64,000 nucleotides of DNA. It comes from a virus. Made by a program: the position numbers and the translations under genes. Below, in pieces: positions 10,471 through 20,925 of this stretch. Location of the stretch: IMG/VR virus record IMGVR_UViG_3300046820_002180, positions 1 through 64,000 of that record; one strand, given 5' to 3'. The number at the start of each line of letters is the position of its first letter. The first letter of the stretch is position 1. The notes beneath the pieces are model-generated. The model was not told where the DNA came from. It worked only from the letters and a program-made list of their open reading frames with translations, and searched no databases.

Positions 10471-11276
10471 TGAAAGTTTTAAAAAACATTAGAGATAATA
10501 TATTTTTTAATTTAGAAACCAACTTTAAACCTGATTTAGGAAGAGAAGATGCGTTAGAACAATTTGAAAATGAAACAGTAAGGACAATCATTAATCCGGT
10601 TGATAATTACGAAACTATGAGGTTTATACATAAACCTTATTCTGGTATCACATCACATTCTACCGACACTCAATCAGACATTTGGTTTTATTTTTATTTC
10701 TATAATCAAAGTGGAACACATAGTGGTGGGTTAGACTATTCCTTAATTGGTATTGACCATAAGGAAAATGCACAACAATTAATTCACACAACTAAATCGT
10801 TTTTTAGATTGGAATTTTTTATCGTTCCTGACGGAGAAAATCCCGACAGAACAAATAGAAAATTAGTTTTTGCTAAAAATCTTTCATTACCATTAGGTGA
10901 GAAAGTTTTTTACACAGGATTCAATGATTATATAAGTGTACCAATATTCAACGGTTCAAATTATAGAAATAAAGAAAATATGTATCTGTTTTGGTTCCAA
11001 GACGACGACGCGTTCAGAGGAACTATGTTAACAGGAACAACATTTTATATGACGGCTAGATTTTTTAATGGTGAAGATGGAACAGTTTTAAACTTTTCAA
11101 ACACATCATTGGCAACTAACGCTTCAGTTTTAGAATATAGAGATTTATATTATAAGGTAACCATAGACAGGACGGATTATTCTTATCAAGTGTTTAGATA
11201 TTCAGGAACCACAGGAACCAGAATTGGTGAATCGGGAGACCCCATAAAATTTTATGAAATAGTATCTGGAGGATAA
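10470..11276 (+). CDS. Virion structural protein of the baseplate operon
   Basis: 268 residues of unknown family. Predominantly beta: repeated aromatic strands such as SDIWFYFYFYNQSG (about residues 68-81) and FFRLEFFIVPDGENPD, ending in a TGTRIGESGDPIKFYEI segment. No signal peptide, no membrane segment. Coupled by TAATG on both sides, so co-translated with the wedge proteins. It could be a small fibre-anchor or baseplate periphery protein (T4 has gp9-gp11 in this part of the operon), but similarity to those was not visible. Confidence 0.55.
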   Translation: MKVLKNIRDNIFFNLETNFKPDLGREDALEQFENETVRTIINPVDNYETMRFIHKPYSGITSHSTDTQSDIWFYFYFYNQSGTHSGGLDYSLIGIDHKENAQQLIHTTKSFFRLEFFIVPDGENPDRTNRKLVFAKNLSLPLGEKVFYTGFNDYISVPIFNGSNYRNKENMYLFWFQDDDAFRGTMLTGTTFYMTARFFNGEDGTVLNFSNTSLATNASVLEYRDLYYKVTIDRTDYSYQVFRYSGTTGTRIGESGDPIKFYEIVSGG

Positions 11277-12211
11277 TGAATAAAGTAACACATACCATAT
11301 TAAAAACCACAACAGGTCAAACTTTTAATTTACCACTATTTTTAGAACAAAGTATTAAGGATTTGGGAATTATGATTGGGTTTGATGGTAATATTGGTCA
11401 AACTCAACAGATATGTAATTTTACATATAAAGGTAATGGTAATTCAGTTACTGTTTACAATACTGTTAACACAACAAGGTACGGAGCATTAATTGACGCA
11501 ATCTTTACAGTTAAATGGGGAGACGGTGCAACAAGTACACTTACAATGCCGGTTATGAATATCGACGACGTGAGTTTACCAAGTGCTTCACACACATATT
11601 CAAGTAATGGAACATACATTATTGAAGTTACAGTAAGTTCTCCTTGGGACGTTAGAAAGGTAAAAAAGACAATAAAAATCCCCTTTGTTCAATCCTTTGG
11701 GTACCCAACTGATTTAGGGCAATTAACTTTTGACGTTCCGTATAGTGAAGGAGATACACAATCACAAACCTATCTACAAGATTATAGAACCCTAACAGGT
11801 GCCACTAATAGTACCACGGTTACCTTTTTGGGTATTGGTAAAAGTAGAATTGATGAGAAAAAATTATATGGAACAAATGCGGGTTACACAGGGGTAACAG
11901 TTACTTTAGAATATTCAGGATATACAATTGACGGGTTGGTTTATAGAGATTATGAAGATGGGTATACGCATATATCAGGAGTGACTTCAGGAACCACAGA
12001 AACATTTTTTCAAGACGAAATCTACAACGGAATGATTACAAGAAATGAACATTTTTTAGGATTTGTAGACGACCCACAAATTTTTTCAGATGTTTTTGTT
12101 GAGAGAGGACAGATGGGAGTTATGGAAAGAAACTTCAGATTGACCGAAATGGACAACACAGGAGAATTAGATGTTTATGGAAATGGATATTTTAAAGTAC
12201 GAAAACAATAA
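11276..12211 (+). CDS. Baseplate-locus protein with a PKD-like domain
   Basis: 311 residues. Residues about 70-125 form a PKD/Ig-like beta-sandwich signature: FTVKWGDGATSTLT, then SHTYSSNGTYIIEVTV (WGDG and HTY-G-Y hallmarks). PKD domains are common in surface and adhesion proteins and in phage tail proteins. The C-terminal 40 residues (ERGQMGVMERNFRLTEMD, then ELDVYGNGYFKVRKQ) look like a conserved docking end rather than an adhesin. Start overlaps the preceding stop (TAATG). A role at the baseplate periphery is inferred from position. Confidence 0.6.
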   Translation: MNKVTHTILKTTTGQTFNLPLFLEQSIKDLGIMIGFDGNIGQTQQICNFTYKGNGNSVTVYNTVNTTRYGALIDAIFTVKWGDGATSTLTMPVMNIDDVSLPSASHTYSSNGTYIIEVTVSSPWDVRKVKKTIKIPFVQSFGYPTDLGQLTFDVPYSEGDTQSQTYLQDYRTLTGATNSTTVTFLGIGKSRIDEKKLYGTNAGYTGVTVTLEYSGYTIDGLVYRDYEDGYTHISGVTSGTTETFFQDEIYNGMITRNEHFLGFVDDPQIFSDVFVERGQMGVMERNFRLTEMDNTGELDVYGNGYFKVRKQ

Positions 12212-12217
12212 AAATTA

Positions 12218-12225
12218 TATTTATA
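12218..12225 (+). promoter_or_regulatory. TATTTATA element inside the baseplate operon
   Basis: Perfect TATTTATA in the 29-nt gap, 15 nt before the ATG at 12241; also reads TTATATTTATA. Confidence 0.5.
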
Positions 12226-12240
12226 GATAAATAATAAAAG

Positions 12241-13149
12241 ATGGCAGTAGGAAGTTACGGAACTATAAGACCTGCGGATGTTTCACCGGCCGATGTTGAT
12301 ATATATTATCACTTCGTTTCGGGTAGAACCGCTAGTACAGAAGTTCAATTTGAGAAGATAGATAACTCACAAGATATATTAACACCTGTATTCCACAATG
12401 ATTCAACAGGTGGTAATTCAGGTACTGAACTATTGGGTGGTATGTATAACCTAAAACTAGAATCATCAAGATTCTCTGAGTTGGGTATATATACATTATA
12501 CTTGAGACCAAAACAAATCAGAACAGTTGTTTCTGATTGTGGTGTATTGTCATCATTACCATCGGTTAGAGGATTGATTATTGACATTTCCCAAATCGAC
12601 GCTGGCGACACTAACAAATTTACACCCCAAGGTTTAGTAGGTTACCGAGTTGAGTACTTGGATGATTCAGGTGCTAAGATTCCTAATTTTTTTAGAATTG
12701 TTACCTCATCTTTTTACTGTGAACCAGTGTTATCGAATTTAACAAATTCATCACAAAAAGCAATTAGATACAGATATTCTGATATAACAACAAACTTAAT
12801 GTTTTTGACATTAACACCAAGCTCTTCACCGTCTAGTAGACCTAATACCATACCATTTATTGGTCAACCAAATCAAAATATCATTCTAACAAATACACAT
12901 TTTAATCCTGTTATGTTAGAAGTTGAAATGGTAGAACACGATGCAACAACATTGGCACACGCACTTTACGGTAATCAAAGTAAGTCGGTTGTTGATGGAA
13001 TTTACACGATTTATGACCAAAATAATAATATCTATAAGCAGTTTAACTTATACGAAATTAAAGACGATATTAACGAGACACTATACGAAATAAGAGAGAA
13101 GAATGATAATATCGACGAAACATTAAATTTTGATGTTATAACTCAATAA
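12241..13149 (+). CDS. Virion structural protein upstream of the giant adhesin gene
   Basis: 302 residues of unknown family. The N-terminal half is beta-rich ([16 protein letters not shown], then [12 protein letters not shown]). The C-terminal 40 residues are charged and probably helical ([20 protein letters not shown], then [12 protein letters not shown]), suitable for coiled-coil assembly with a partner. The stop overlaps the start of the 2137-residue protein (TAATG), so the two are likely produced together and may form one substructure. The start is supported by an A-rich leader and a TATTTATA element. Confidence 0.55.
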   Translation: MAVGSYGTIRPADVSPADVDIYYHFVSGRTASTEVQFEKIDNSQDILTPVFHNDSTGGNSGTELLGGMYNLKLESSRFSELGIYTLYLRPKQIRTVVSDCGVLSSLPSVRGLIIDISQIDAGDTNKFTPQGLVGYRVEYLDDSGAKIPNFFRIVTSSFYCEPVLSNLTNSSQKAIRYRYSDITTNLMFLTLTPSSSPSSRPNTIPFIGQPNQNIILTNTHFNPVMLEVEMVEHDATTLAHALYGNQSKSVVDGIYTIYDQNNNIYKQFNLYEIKDDINETLYEIREKNDNIDETLNFDVITQ

Positions 13150-16100
13150 TGGCTAAAATAACAAGAAAGGTCCCATATCAGGCGGCTAGTGGTGGTGAAA
13201 CGTTCAATGACAAGCTCATCGGTTTACAAATAACTGATGGTTCTAGTCAATTGGCCAATACCCAATTCCTTATTGATAGAGTAATTCCTGAAAAAGACAG
13301 TAAGACTTTTCACACACAACCATTTTCTGATTTCCTTACTTTAGATACATTAAAAGAAGAAACGAATTCAATTTATGATAATAACTCTACAGGTATTAAT
13401 TTACCTGATAGAAGTAAAAAAATTAAATTTCATAATTCTAAAAACGATGCGTCAAAATCTTTATTTGGTTCCTTATCAACAAGATTAAATGGTGCGGTTG
13501 GGAATATCATCGAAAGTTTTCCTGCCGCGTTATTGGTTGACGTCGACTCACCAGTTTCATCAACTAATGTTAGTGCGGTATTAACGGGTGCAACTCTCGG
13601 GTACGACCCAATTTCAAACACCACACAATTCCAATTTAAAAAATCTTTAATTTACAATCCATTTGATATTGTTATTCAAAGACCTCAAGGGGTTGAAGTT
13701 TTACAATCAACTAATTCATATAGAGATTTTTATTCATCATATACAAAATATGTGGTGGATAACCTCAGTGGTTCAACATATGAAATCGTTTCATACGAAG
13801 AACCTGATAATGATGGTTTTATTACATTAAAAGTAAAAGGATATTGTTTCGGTGGATATTCAATCTACACTGATAACTTTTTAATTAGACCAAATAATGG
13901 TGTAACTGAAGAATTCTTCAATAGTCTTGATGAATTAGAAACCGTATTATTAGATAGAGAATCAACACCCAAATATACCGCAGCATTTAGAATACCGACA
14001 GATTTATATGATGGAGCAGTCACAGAATTACAAAGTGAATTTGCAACTTGGCCATTAAGTCGAGATGGGTGGAACATACAAATAGTTGGTCTTGATTACG
14101 AATCATACGTTTCCGAATTAAGTAATATAGGTAATATTGTTGACGATTATAAATCAAACTTAATCATTAGATTTATGACGTCACCGCAACTTTATGAATT
14201 CGATACTGAAGGAAAAAAGGCGGAGGCAATCTTCCAACTTTATGGACAGAGTTTCGATAAGGTAAAGAAGTTTATTGACAATATTGCGTTTATGAGAAAT
14301 GTTAGCTATGATAAAGCTAACAACGTACCTGACGTATTGTTAAAAAATTTAGCGGAAACATTAGGTCTATCAACAGTCAATCTTTATGATGAAAAGTCAT
14401 TAGAAGAAACTCTTTATACAAGACATACTTCACAATACGAAGGACTTAATATAGGTGCTAATTTATTAGAGGGTGAGTATGAATTTTACAGAAGATTAAT
14501 TGTAAACCTTGCACAATTATATAAATCAAAAGGTACAAGATTAGCGATTGAATTCTTTTTAAAATTCATCGGTGCTCCTGAACCTATGATAAGGTTGGAT
14601 GAATACATCTATCGAGTTGATAGTTTACTACCAAAGGCCACATATGAAAATGATATTAGAGATGTAATCAATGGAGTAAAAGAATTTCAACACGTTGAGT
14701 TTGTACCATTTGCACAAACAATTGATGGTGTTGATTACAATGCATACACTTATAGATTGGTGACCACATCTGGTTCAACCGTACTATCAAGAAGTCAATA
14801 CCCTGTAACAACTGATGGATTACCGAGAGGATTGGAAAGTTCCGATGGTTCATTGTATTTTGCAATGGGTGCCGGTTGGTATAGAAAAACATTAGACCAC
14901 AGGTCTGGTGATATCTTAGACGTTGAAAATTCAGTACTTACGGGTAATACTAAAGTTCTTAAAACAAAATCAAAACCATTTACATATGGTGAAGATTATT
15001 TTAATAACTACAGAAAATTACCTGGTTTAGATTATGGTTACGATTTAAACATCGAAATTGATAATAGAAAAACTGAAGTATTAGATGACGATGGTAATTT
15101 TACATATAAATTAAACAGAAAAAATATTAATATTTTCTTAGATGGTTCAAGAGCAATCGATTATGACATCTATAGAAAAAGTAGAAACTTAACGTTGACT
15201 TTTGGTACTTTACCACCACAGGAAAGACCATCATTCGCCGAGTTTTTAAAAGAAGCGGTTAGTCAAGTAATTAGAAATTCAAGTACAATTAAGTACAAGA
15301 AAGAATACAGACTATTAAAACAAGTCTATGAATCGTATGTAAATAGCGTTTCATTTACACCGTACAATTACATTAAAATAAATGAATTTATTCAAAGAAT
15401 GAGTCCATATTGGGTTAATGTAATTGACCAATTCGTTCCTGCAACGACCCAATGGTTGGGAGGTAACTTAATAGAAAACGGAATATTCGGTAGGTCTAAA
15501 TTCCAATACAAACAACCTTGTACACCAAAAGAATTTGTTGAGGTATTATATCCTGATTTCGAAACTGTAATTGAGGAAGACTTAGAAACAATTTTAGGTG
15601 GAGGGACTACATCATATGAAAACGCATCCAATGAAGATAGTCTAAGAGGATTATTTTCATTTAGCGGTTTAACATATACAATTTATTTAAACATAAATGG
15701 TAATATCTATTCAGGAACAAGTTCAAACTTACGTTCAGAGCTTTTCTCAGGATACACACCAACGGTTAGATGTACTTCATTAACTCAAACATCTTTATCT
15801 GTTCCATTAATTTGTGATTACAAAAATTGGATTAATTTAAATTTACCATTAATTAAAAACAAATGGAAAGAAACATTAACAAATTTAGTACAAACAATTA
15901 ATAGTCAAATAACTCAAGACAACTATGGTTGTATTGATGATTATGCACCATACACGGCAAAGACACAAACAGCGAATTGTTCTCAAATTTATAAAAAGAC
16001 ACTTTCGTTAGAATATTTCTTAGATATTGATGGTGTTGAAAAGGTAAGATTTACATTAGATACTACCGATTGTAGAAACGGTGAAGATATTGATTTTTAT

Positions 16101-19100
16101 TTTGAACCGAATTATGGTTTAGATAAAGACGAATGTAATTTAAGAGTTGAATTGTCAGGACCGGCAATACCATATCAAGGAGTTACAAAAAATTGTCAAT
16201 TAGTTGAAGACGTATACATAACTGTTACAGGAGTAACAACAGGTGTTGAAAATAATGGTATTTGGGATTTAAACATATACGTTACAAGTGGAACAACTTG
16301 TAACTCGGGTGTATGTACTGATTGTGATTTTATTGAAATCAATGACCCTAAACCAATTAAGAGAGCAATATATGCTGACGATTTACAGTTAGTTACTTGT
16401 ACATATATCATCCCTAATGTTAAAGAAACAGACGTATATGATATTATTGTTTCCGACGCCGCAAACTGTGAACAAAAATTTAGAATTGAAGGATTACAAC
16501 AAAAGATAGTTAAAATTTCTGATGAAGTAAGTGGTTATACTATAAATCCAAAAGTTCAATACAAAACATCTTTCGATTATGGTATAAAGAAAGGGACCGA
16601 AATTTACAAATATATTTCAGGGTCAGTTCCAACAACTTGGCAAGGACTACAAAGTACTCTATCATCTGGTGGAGTTGTTGAGACATCAATCGAAGATATT
16701 GAAATAGGTGACACGATTTTAAGTATAAGTCAAAAAGATTGTAATTTACTTCCAACGGAAATGTTTAAGTTCGTTGAGAGTAACGGTTATCAATTTACCT
16801 TTGATTATTCATTAATAAAAGTAGTAAGAAAAGAATGTTTAAGTTCAATTAAGAAAGATGTTATTAATGGTGAGTTTGAAGTGTTACCAACAAGTAAAGT
16901 TTTGGTATACACTAACATTAATGAATACTTAGAAACTGTTCCATATCATTTTACATACAAATATCCTGAAGATTTATTTGTAAGACCTGAACAACCTGAA
17001 GTACCTTGTTGTGAATATCCTGAAGGACATTTTCAGAGTGGAGACTTTATGATAAGTCAATACGGTTTTCCTATTGAGGTAACAAGTGTTGATTTAAATT
17101 ATTGTAATAGAGGAATTTACTACACATTAGTAACATCAGGAACTTCAATCAATTCAGATACAATCTTATTTAATGGACCTTCAAGTGGTATTAATAGAAT
17201 TGTTGTGTCAACTAAAAATGATTCAGCATTCATTAGTCCATTTACAGGAAATAAATTTGAGTGTTTAGATATTGATACTCAACAATATTATTTAGGTTAT
17301 GAATGTGATAACGTACCGAGTGTTGAAAGTTTATTAAGATTAACAGGTTGTACCGATGGTAATTGTACTCAAGTACAGGCAGGACCAAATACACAAAGGT
17401 CATATATTGCTGAAGATACTACACCAACACCAACACCTAGTCCAACTCCAACTCCTACACCGACCCCTACAGGTACACCTACACCTACACCTACACCGAC
17501 ATCAACACCTACACCGACTAGTACTCCCACACCTACCGCAACAGGTACACCTACACCAACACCAACAATTACCCCAACACCTACCGCAACAGGTACACCT
17601 ACACCAACACCAACAATTACCCCAACACCTACCGCAACAGGTACACCTACACCAACACCAACAATTACCCCAACACCTACCGCAACAGGTACACCTACAC
17701 CAACACCAACAATTACCCCAACTCCTGTTTGTAACTTTAATGTGGGTGTAATTTTAGTATCGTCAACCCCAACTCCAACACCTACATCAACATCAACACC
17801 AACACCAACGCCTGTTTGTGACTTTAATGTAGGGGTTACTATTATAGCTTCAACACCGACTCCAACACCTACATCTACACCGACCCCAACTCCAACACCT
17901 GTTTGTGATTTTAACATAGGTGTTAACATTATTGCATCAACTCCAACTCCTACACCAACACCTACGAGTACTCCAACTCCTACCCCAACACCAACACCTA
18001 CACCGGTTTGTGATTTCGGTATTGGAGTGATAGTTATTGCATCTACACCAACTCCAACACCTACACCAACACCAACTAACACACCTACCAGTACTCCTAC
18101 GCCAACTCCGACACCTACACCAACTCCGGTTTGTGAATTTGGAATTGGAGTAACGATTATTGCATCTACACCAACACCAACACCCACTCCAACTAGTACA
18201 CCAACTAGTACTCCTACCAATACACCAACTGTAACTCCAACACCTACACCGGTTTGTGAATTTGGAATTGGAACAATTATTATCGCATCAACTCCAACAC
18301 CTACACCTACTAGCACACCAACACCGACAGCGACTGCTACACCAACACCAACTGCAACTGCAACTCCGACATCAACACCAACTAGTACACCAACTAGCAC
18401 ACCGACACCAACGGCAACTCCAATATGTGAATTTGGAATTGGAACAATTATTATCGCGTCAACACCGACTCCTACACCTACTAGCACACCGACTAATACA
18501 CCAACGCCAACACCTACAAGTACACCTACACCAACTGCCACAGGTACACCTACACCTACACCAACTAGTACACCAACTAGTACACCAACTAGTACACCAA
18601 CTAGTACGCCAACACCAACTGCAACTCCGGTTTGTGAATTTGGAATTGGGGTGATAGTTATTGCATCAACTCCAACACCTACACCTACAAGTACACCTAC
18701 ACCAACTGCAACTCCAACCGCAACTCCAACATCAACACCAGTACCACCTACAGAAACTCCTACACCTACACCAACAAGTACACCAACACCAACAAGTACA
18801 CCAACACCAACAGCTACAGCAACTCCAACGCCAACTGCAACTCCAATATGTGAATTTGGAATTGGTGTGGTAGTTATTGCTTCGACCCCAACACCGACCC
18901 CAACTAATACACCAACTAGCACACCGACCCCAACGCCGACTAATACACCAATACCAACTGACACTCCAACACCGACACCTACTAATACACCAATACCAAC
19001 CGACACACCAACGCCAACACCAACTAACACACCTACTAATACACCAATACCAACCGACACACCAACGCCAACACCAACTAACACACCTACGCCAACACCA

Positions 19101-19562
19101 ACTAACACACCTACCCCTACACCAACAGAGACCCCAACACCTTGTGTGGCGACTATTACTAATACAAGTAACCCAACAAGTTGTGGATTTAACGCTGACG
19201 GTTCATTAACATTAAATGGTTCAGGTGGGGTTGGTCCGTACACGTATTATTTATATGAGGACACAACATTCCCTTATGAAACATCGGGAGGTAGTGTTTA
19301 TCCTGGATTCCCTGTAACTAACCAAACAGGTGGTTACAATGTAACAGGATTAGTACCTGGTGGATATTACTTAAGAATTGTAGATGCGAACGGATGTGAA
19401 GACTTTAGTGAAGTTGTGGTATTACCATATGACGACACTACTTGTGTGACCCCACCACCAACAACATATTTCTGTAAAGAAAATGAAATGAGTCCTTGTC
19501 TTGAACAAGTAAGTCCTTGTACCGGAAGCCAAATAGTTTGTACACAATTTGAACAAGTTTAA
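13149..19562 (+). CDS. Giant baseplate/adhesin protein: tail-protein-I-like part, Pro-Thr stalk, SprB-like tip
   Basis: 2137 residues, the largest protein here. Residues about 330-490 resemble phage tail protein I (P2 gpI type), including [19 protein letters not shown] (about 456-474), a family that links baseplate to fibres. Residues about 800-1420 are beta-rich with many Cys. About 1424-1997 is almost pure Pro-Thr repeat interrupted by nine near-identical short modules of the form [VI]C-x-F-x-[IV]G-x4-[AS]S (first [13 protein letters not shown], last [13 protein letters not shown]). About 2000-2094 matches a SprB-type repeat ([19 protein letters not shown], then [20 protein letters not shown]), known from Bacteroidota surface adhesins. 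A Cys-rich tail ends the protein. It reads as a baseplate-anchored rod with an adhesive end. The intact frame across 1.7 kb of repeats argues against assembly artefact. Confidence 0.8.
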   Translation: MAKITRKVPYQAASGGETFNDKLIGLQITDGSSQLANTQFLIDRVIPEKDSKTFHTQPFSDFLTLDTLKEETNSIYDNNSTGINLPDRSKKIKFHNSKNDASKSLFGSLSTRLNGAVGNIIESFPAALLVDVDSPVSSTNVSAVLTGATLGYDPISNTTQFQFKKSLIYNPFDIVIQRPQGVEVLQSTNSYRDFYSSYTKYVVDNLSGSTYEIVSYEEPDNDGFITLKVKGYCFGGYSIYTDNFLIRPNNGVTEEFFNSLDELETVLLDRESTPKYTAAFRIPTDLYDGAVTELQSEFATWPLSRDGWNIQIVGLDYESYVSELSNIGNIVDDYKSNLIIRFMTSPQLYEFDTEGKKAEAIFQLYGQSFDKVKKFIDNIAFMRNVSYDKANNVPDVLLKNLAETLGLSTVNLYDEKSLEETLYTRHTSQYEGLNIGANLLEGEYEFYRRLIVNLAQLYKSKGTRLAIEFFLKFIGAPEPMIRLDEYIYRVDSLLPKATYENDIRDVINGVKEFQHVEFVPFAQTIDGVDYNAYTYRLVTTSGSTVLSRSQYPVTTDGLPRGLESSDGSLYFAMGAGWYRKTLDHRSGDILDVENSVLTGNTKVLKTKSKPFTYGEDYFNNYRKLPGLDYGYDLNIEIDNRKTEVLDDDGNFTYKLNRKNINIFLDGSRAIDYDIYRKSRNLTLTFGTLPPQERPSFAEFLKEAVSQVIRNSSTIKYKKEYRLLKQVYESYVNSVSFTPYNYIKINEFIQRMSPYWVNVIDQFVPATTQWLGGNLIENGIFGRSKFQYKQPCTPKEFVEVLYPDFETVIEEDLETILGGGTTSYENASNEDSLRGLFSFSGLTYTIYLNINGNIYSGTSSNLRSELFSGYTPTVRCTSLTQTSLSVPLICDYKNWINLNLPLIKNKWKETLTNLVQTINSQITQDNYGCIDDYAPYTAKTQTANCSQIYKKTLSLEYFLDIDGVEKVRFTLDTTDCRNGEDIDFYFEPNYGLDKDECNLRVELSGPAIPYQGVTKNCQLVEDVYITVTGVTTGVENNGIWDLNIYVTSGTTCNSGVCTDCDFIEINDPKPIKRAIYADDLQLVTCTYIIPNVKETDVYDIIVSDAANCEQKFRIEGLQQKIVKISDEVSGYTINPKVQYKTSFDYGIKKGTEIYKYISGSVPTTWQGLQSTLSSGGVVETSIEDIEIGDTILSISQKDCNLLPTEMFKFVESNGYQFTFDYSLIKVVRKECLSSIKKDVINGEFEVLPTSKVLVYTNINEYLETVPYHFTYKYPEDLFVRPEQPEVPCCEYPEGHFQSGDFMISQYGFPIEVTSVDLNYCNRGIYYTLVTSGTSINSDTILFNGPSSGINRIVVSTKNDSAFISPFTGNKFECLDIDTQQYYLGYECDNVPSVESLLRLTGCTDGNCTQVQAGPNTQRSYIAEDTTPTPTPSPTPTPTPTPTGTPTPTPTPTSTPTPTSTPTPTATGTPTPTPTITPTPTATGTPTPTPTITPTPTATGTPTPTPTITPTPTATGTPTPTPTITPTPVCNFNVGVILVSSTPTPTPTSTSTPTPTPVCDFNVGVTIIASTPTPTPTSTPTPTPTPVCDFNIGVNIIASTPTPTPTPTSTPTPTPTPTPTPVCDFGIGVIVIASTPTPTPTPTPTNTPTSTPTPTPTPTPTPVCEFGIGVTIIASTPTPTPTPTSTPTSTPTNTPTVTPTPTPVCEFGIGTIIIASTPTPTPTSTPTPTATATPTPTATATPTSTPTSTPTSTPTPTATPICEFGIGTIIIASTPTPTPTSTPTNTPTPTPTSTPTPTATGTPTPTPTSTPTSTPTSTPTSTPTPTATPVCEFGIGVIVIASTPTPTPTSTPTPTATPTATPTSTPVPPTETPTPTPTSTPTPTSTPTPTATATPTPTATPICEFGIGVVVIASTPTPTPTNTPTSTPTPTPTNTPIPTDTPTPTPTNTPIPTDTPTPTPTNTPTNTPIPTDTPTPTPTNTPTPTPTNTPTPTPTETPTPCVATITNTSNPTSCGFNADGSLTLNGSGGVGPYTYYLYEDTTFPYETSGGSVYPGFPVTNQTGGYNVTGLVPGGYYLRIVDANGCEDFSEVVVLPYDDTTCVTPPPTTYFCKENEMSPCLEQVSPCTGSQIVCTQFEQV
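17419..19142 (+). repeat. Pro-Thr coding low-complexity region with nine Cys modules
   Basis: About 1.7 kb dominated by ACA/CCN codons giving TPTPT, TSTPT, TATPT and TNTPT runs. Nine interspersed 13-residue modules each carry one Cys. Modules drift gradually along the protein (first three VC-N/D-F-N, later VCEFGIG or ICEFGIG), the pattern expected from tandem duplication followed by divergence. Codon choice for Thr and Pro varies between units, so the repeat is older at DNA level than the 48-bp block inside it. Confidence 0.9.
17529..17721 (+). repeat. 48-bp perfect tandem repeat, about four copies
   Basis: Units begin ACAGGTACACCTACACC at 17541, 17589, 17637 and 17685 (last copy truncated), each encoding [16 protein letters not shown] in register. 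Perfect identity implies recent expansion. A near-copy occurs in another gene at 25060-25113. Confidence 0.9.
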
Positions 19563-19590
19563 GCCTTTAGAATTATAATAAAAAATAAGA

Positions 19591-19598
19591 TATTTATA
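19591..19598 (+). promoter_or_regulatory. TATTTATA element before the Hint gene
   Basis: TATTTATA 21 nt before the ATG at 19620, in the 57-nt gap after the giant adhesin gene. Confidence 0.5.
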
Positions 19599-19619
19599 TA
19601 AAACAAAACAAGCGCTAAA

Positions 19620-20123
19620 ATGAAAAATAATCAAAAAGGATGTTTAATCCAAGGAACATTAATCTCAATGGCTGACGGAACTTCAAAATTAATTGAAGAA
19701 GTTGTTGTTGGTGATGAAGTTAAATCAATTAAATTAAATCAAGAAGCTGGAGTATTTGAAGAAGTTGTAGGTACTGTTGTTGAATTACAACAAGCTGAAA
19801 CTGAATTAGTATACTCAATAAACAATGGTTTAATCGTTGCATCTGAAGACCATAAACATATTGTTAGACAAAAAACACCAGAAGGTGATGCGTACACTGA
19901 AAGATGGATTGTATGTGACACTACTTTTGTTGTTGCTGATGATAAAATGATGGGTGCGGATGGTATTGAAATTGAAGTAACGGATAAAGAAGAGGTTACA
20001 GGAACTAAAACAGTTCATAACTTAGTGATAGAAAACCATAACACATTTATTGCAAATGGTGTTATAACCTATAACGAGATTTTACCTGAGGTAACGGAAG
20101 AAGAAACTCCGGCAGGAGAGTAA
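19620..20123 (+). CDS. Stand-alone Hint (hedgehog/intein-type) domain protein
   Basis: 167 residues, nearly all Hint domain. N-terminal block: C8 in GCLIQGTLISMADG, followed by IEEVVVGDEV (residues 25-34). Block B: S75-E-D-H78 in the place of the usual TxxH. C-terminal block: VHNLVIENHNTFIANGVITY ending at Asn152. The flanks are tiny: seven residues before C8 and fifteen acidic residues after Asn152. The residue after Asn152 is Glu, not Cys/Ser/Thr, and the penultimate His is Tyr151, so normal splicing is unlikely; it looks closer to bacterial intein-like (BIL) or hedgehog-style domains that cleave or transfer to a nucleophile. Thioester chemistry at C8 looks possible. It sits between the giant adhesin and Pro-Thr fibre proteins, so tail-protein processing or attachment is a reasonable inference, untested. 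Confidence 0.85.
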   Translation: MKNNQKGCLIQGTLISMADGTSKLIEEVVVGDEVKSIKLNQEAGVFEEVVGTVVELQQAETELVYSINNGLIVASEDHKHIVRQKTPEGDAYTERWIVCDTTFVVADDKMMGADGIEIEVTDKEEVTGTKTVHNLVIENHNTFIANGVITYNEILPEVTEEETPAGE

Positions 20124-20141
20124 TTTAAACAAATTTAAAAT

Positions 20142-20828
20142 ATGTTAGCAAGATTTTATTTATCAGGACCATTTTCAGCATCGACATTGTCTGATAATTT
20201 TACAATAGTGGGTAACCCTGGTAATTACATAACCACGGGTGTAACAAAGTCACAAATGCAATATCCTTCATATAAAGAGATTGTATTTCTCGATTCAGTG
20301 ACAGGAGGTACAGTTACCGCAGTTGGTGGTACTTGTAACGGAACATCAGTAAATTGGTCCGTGATTCAAGCAACCCCAACCCCAACACCAACACCAACTC
20401 CAACACAAACACAAGGAGATGGATTATGTTACAGTTATGAAGTTAGTGATACTGTAAATCAAAATAATTATGGTGTAAGATATACTGACCCTAACGTTGG
20501 TACAAGTCAAGATGTTAAATTTAATATGTTACCGGGAGATGATGGTAATAGTTTTACAACATTCAACATATGTAGTACTGTTGACCCAACATTACTTGAT
20601 TACACAGGAGGTTCTCCTACTGGTGTTGGTTCGGTACCTGGTGTGGCACGTTTTGGTGGTCTTACTCCTTGTGAATCATCTTTTGATTGTACCACACCAC
20701 CAGCAACTGAATACTGTTATGTGAACGGACAATCTGTAGTAGTGGGACCTTTCTCTACATTACAAGAATGTCAAGCAGCTGCAGGTTCTTTTGTATGTAA
20801 CCAATGTGTTGGTACTCCACAACCTTAA
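20142..20828 (+). CDS. Cys-rich modular tail protein with short Pro-Thr linker
   Basis: 228 residues. Small beta-rich N-terminal domain (LARFYLSGPFSASTLSDNFT at residues 2-21), a [14 protein letters not shown] linker (about 80-93), then a Cys-containing domain (GLCYSYEVSD onward) and a final Cys-rich knot with FSTLQECQAAAG and VCNQCVG. No signal peptide or membrane segment. It starts the group of linker-built proteins after the Hint gene and ends at a strong terminator. Probable virion surface component; family unknown. Confidence 0.6.
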   Translation: MLARFYLSGPFSASTLSDNFTIVGNPGNYITTGVTKSQMQYPSYKEIVFLDSVTGGTVTAVGGTCNGTSVNWSVIQATPTPTPTPTPTQTQGDGLCYSYEVSDTVNQNNYGVRYTDPNVGTSQDVKFNMLPGDDGNSFTTFNICSTVDPTLLDYTGGSPTGVGSVPGVARFGGLTPCESSFDCTTPPATEYCYVNGQSVVVGPFSTLQECQAAAGSFVCNQCVGTPQP

Positions 20829-20853
20829 AAGTATAATTAAAATTTATAAAATT

Positions 20854-20881
20854 AAACCCCTTTATTTTAAGGGGTTTTTTT
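20854..20881 (+). terminator. Intrinsic terminator
   Basis: AAACCCCTT / AAGGGGTTT, nine pairs, 6-nt loop, followed by a seven-base T run. It rules out the longer upstream reading of the next gene. Confidence 0.92.
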
Positions 20882-20913
20882 ATGGTTTATTTTTAATAAA
20901 AAAAAGGATATAC

Positions 20914-20921
20914 TATTTATG
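20914..20921 (+). promoter_or_regulatory. TATTTATG element before modular fibre gene
   Basis: Ends 4 nt before the ATG at 20926 and lies just after a terminator, so the transcript start must be very near the start codon. Confidence 0.55.
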
Positions 20922-20925
20922 TATT

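Noticed and set aside
16650-16760. Second Hint domain in the giant protein ([14 protein letters not shown])
   Set aside because: Resembles a Hint strand but lacks the N-terminal Cys, TxxH and C-terminal HN blocks.
17529-17721. CRISPR array
   Set aside because: Tandem units are contiguous without spacers and code for protein in one frame.
17356-18873. Plus-strand His/Gln/Leu-rich frames inside the Pro-Thr region
   Set aside because: Out-of-frame readings of the same repeat; composition is an artefact of CAC/CAA triplets.
17369-19243. 624-residue minus-strand open frame of Gly-Val repeats
   Set aside because: It is the antisense shadow of the Pro-Thr codons (ACA/CCN read backwards give GVGV). 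It has no start context and lies wholly inside the giant adhesin gene.
20791-20925. Upstream extension of the 20926 fibre gene
   Set aside because: Would translate across the terminator at 20854-20881 and lies before the TATTTATG element.
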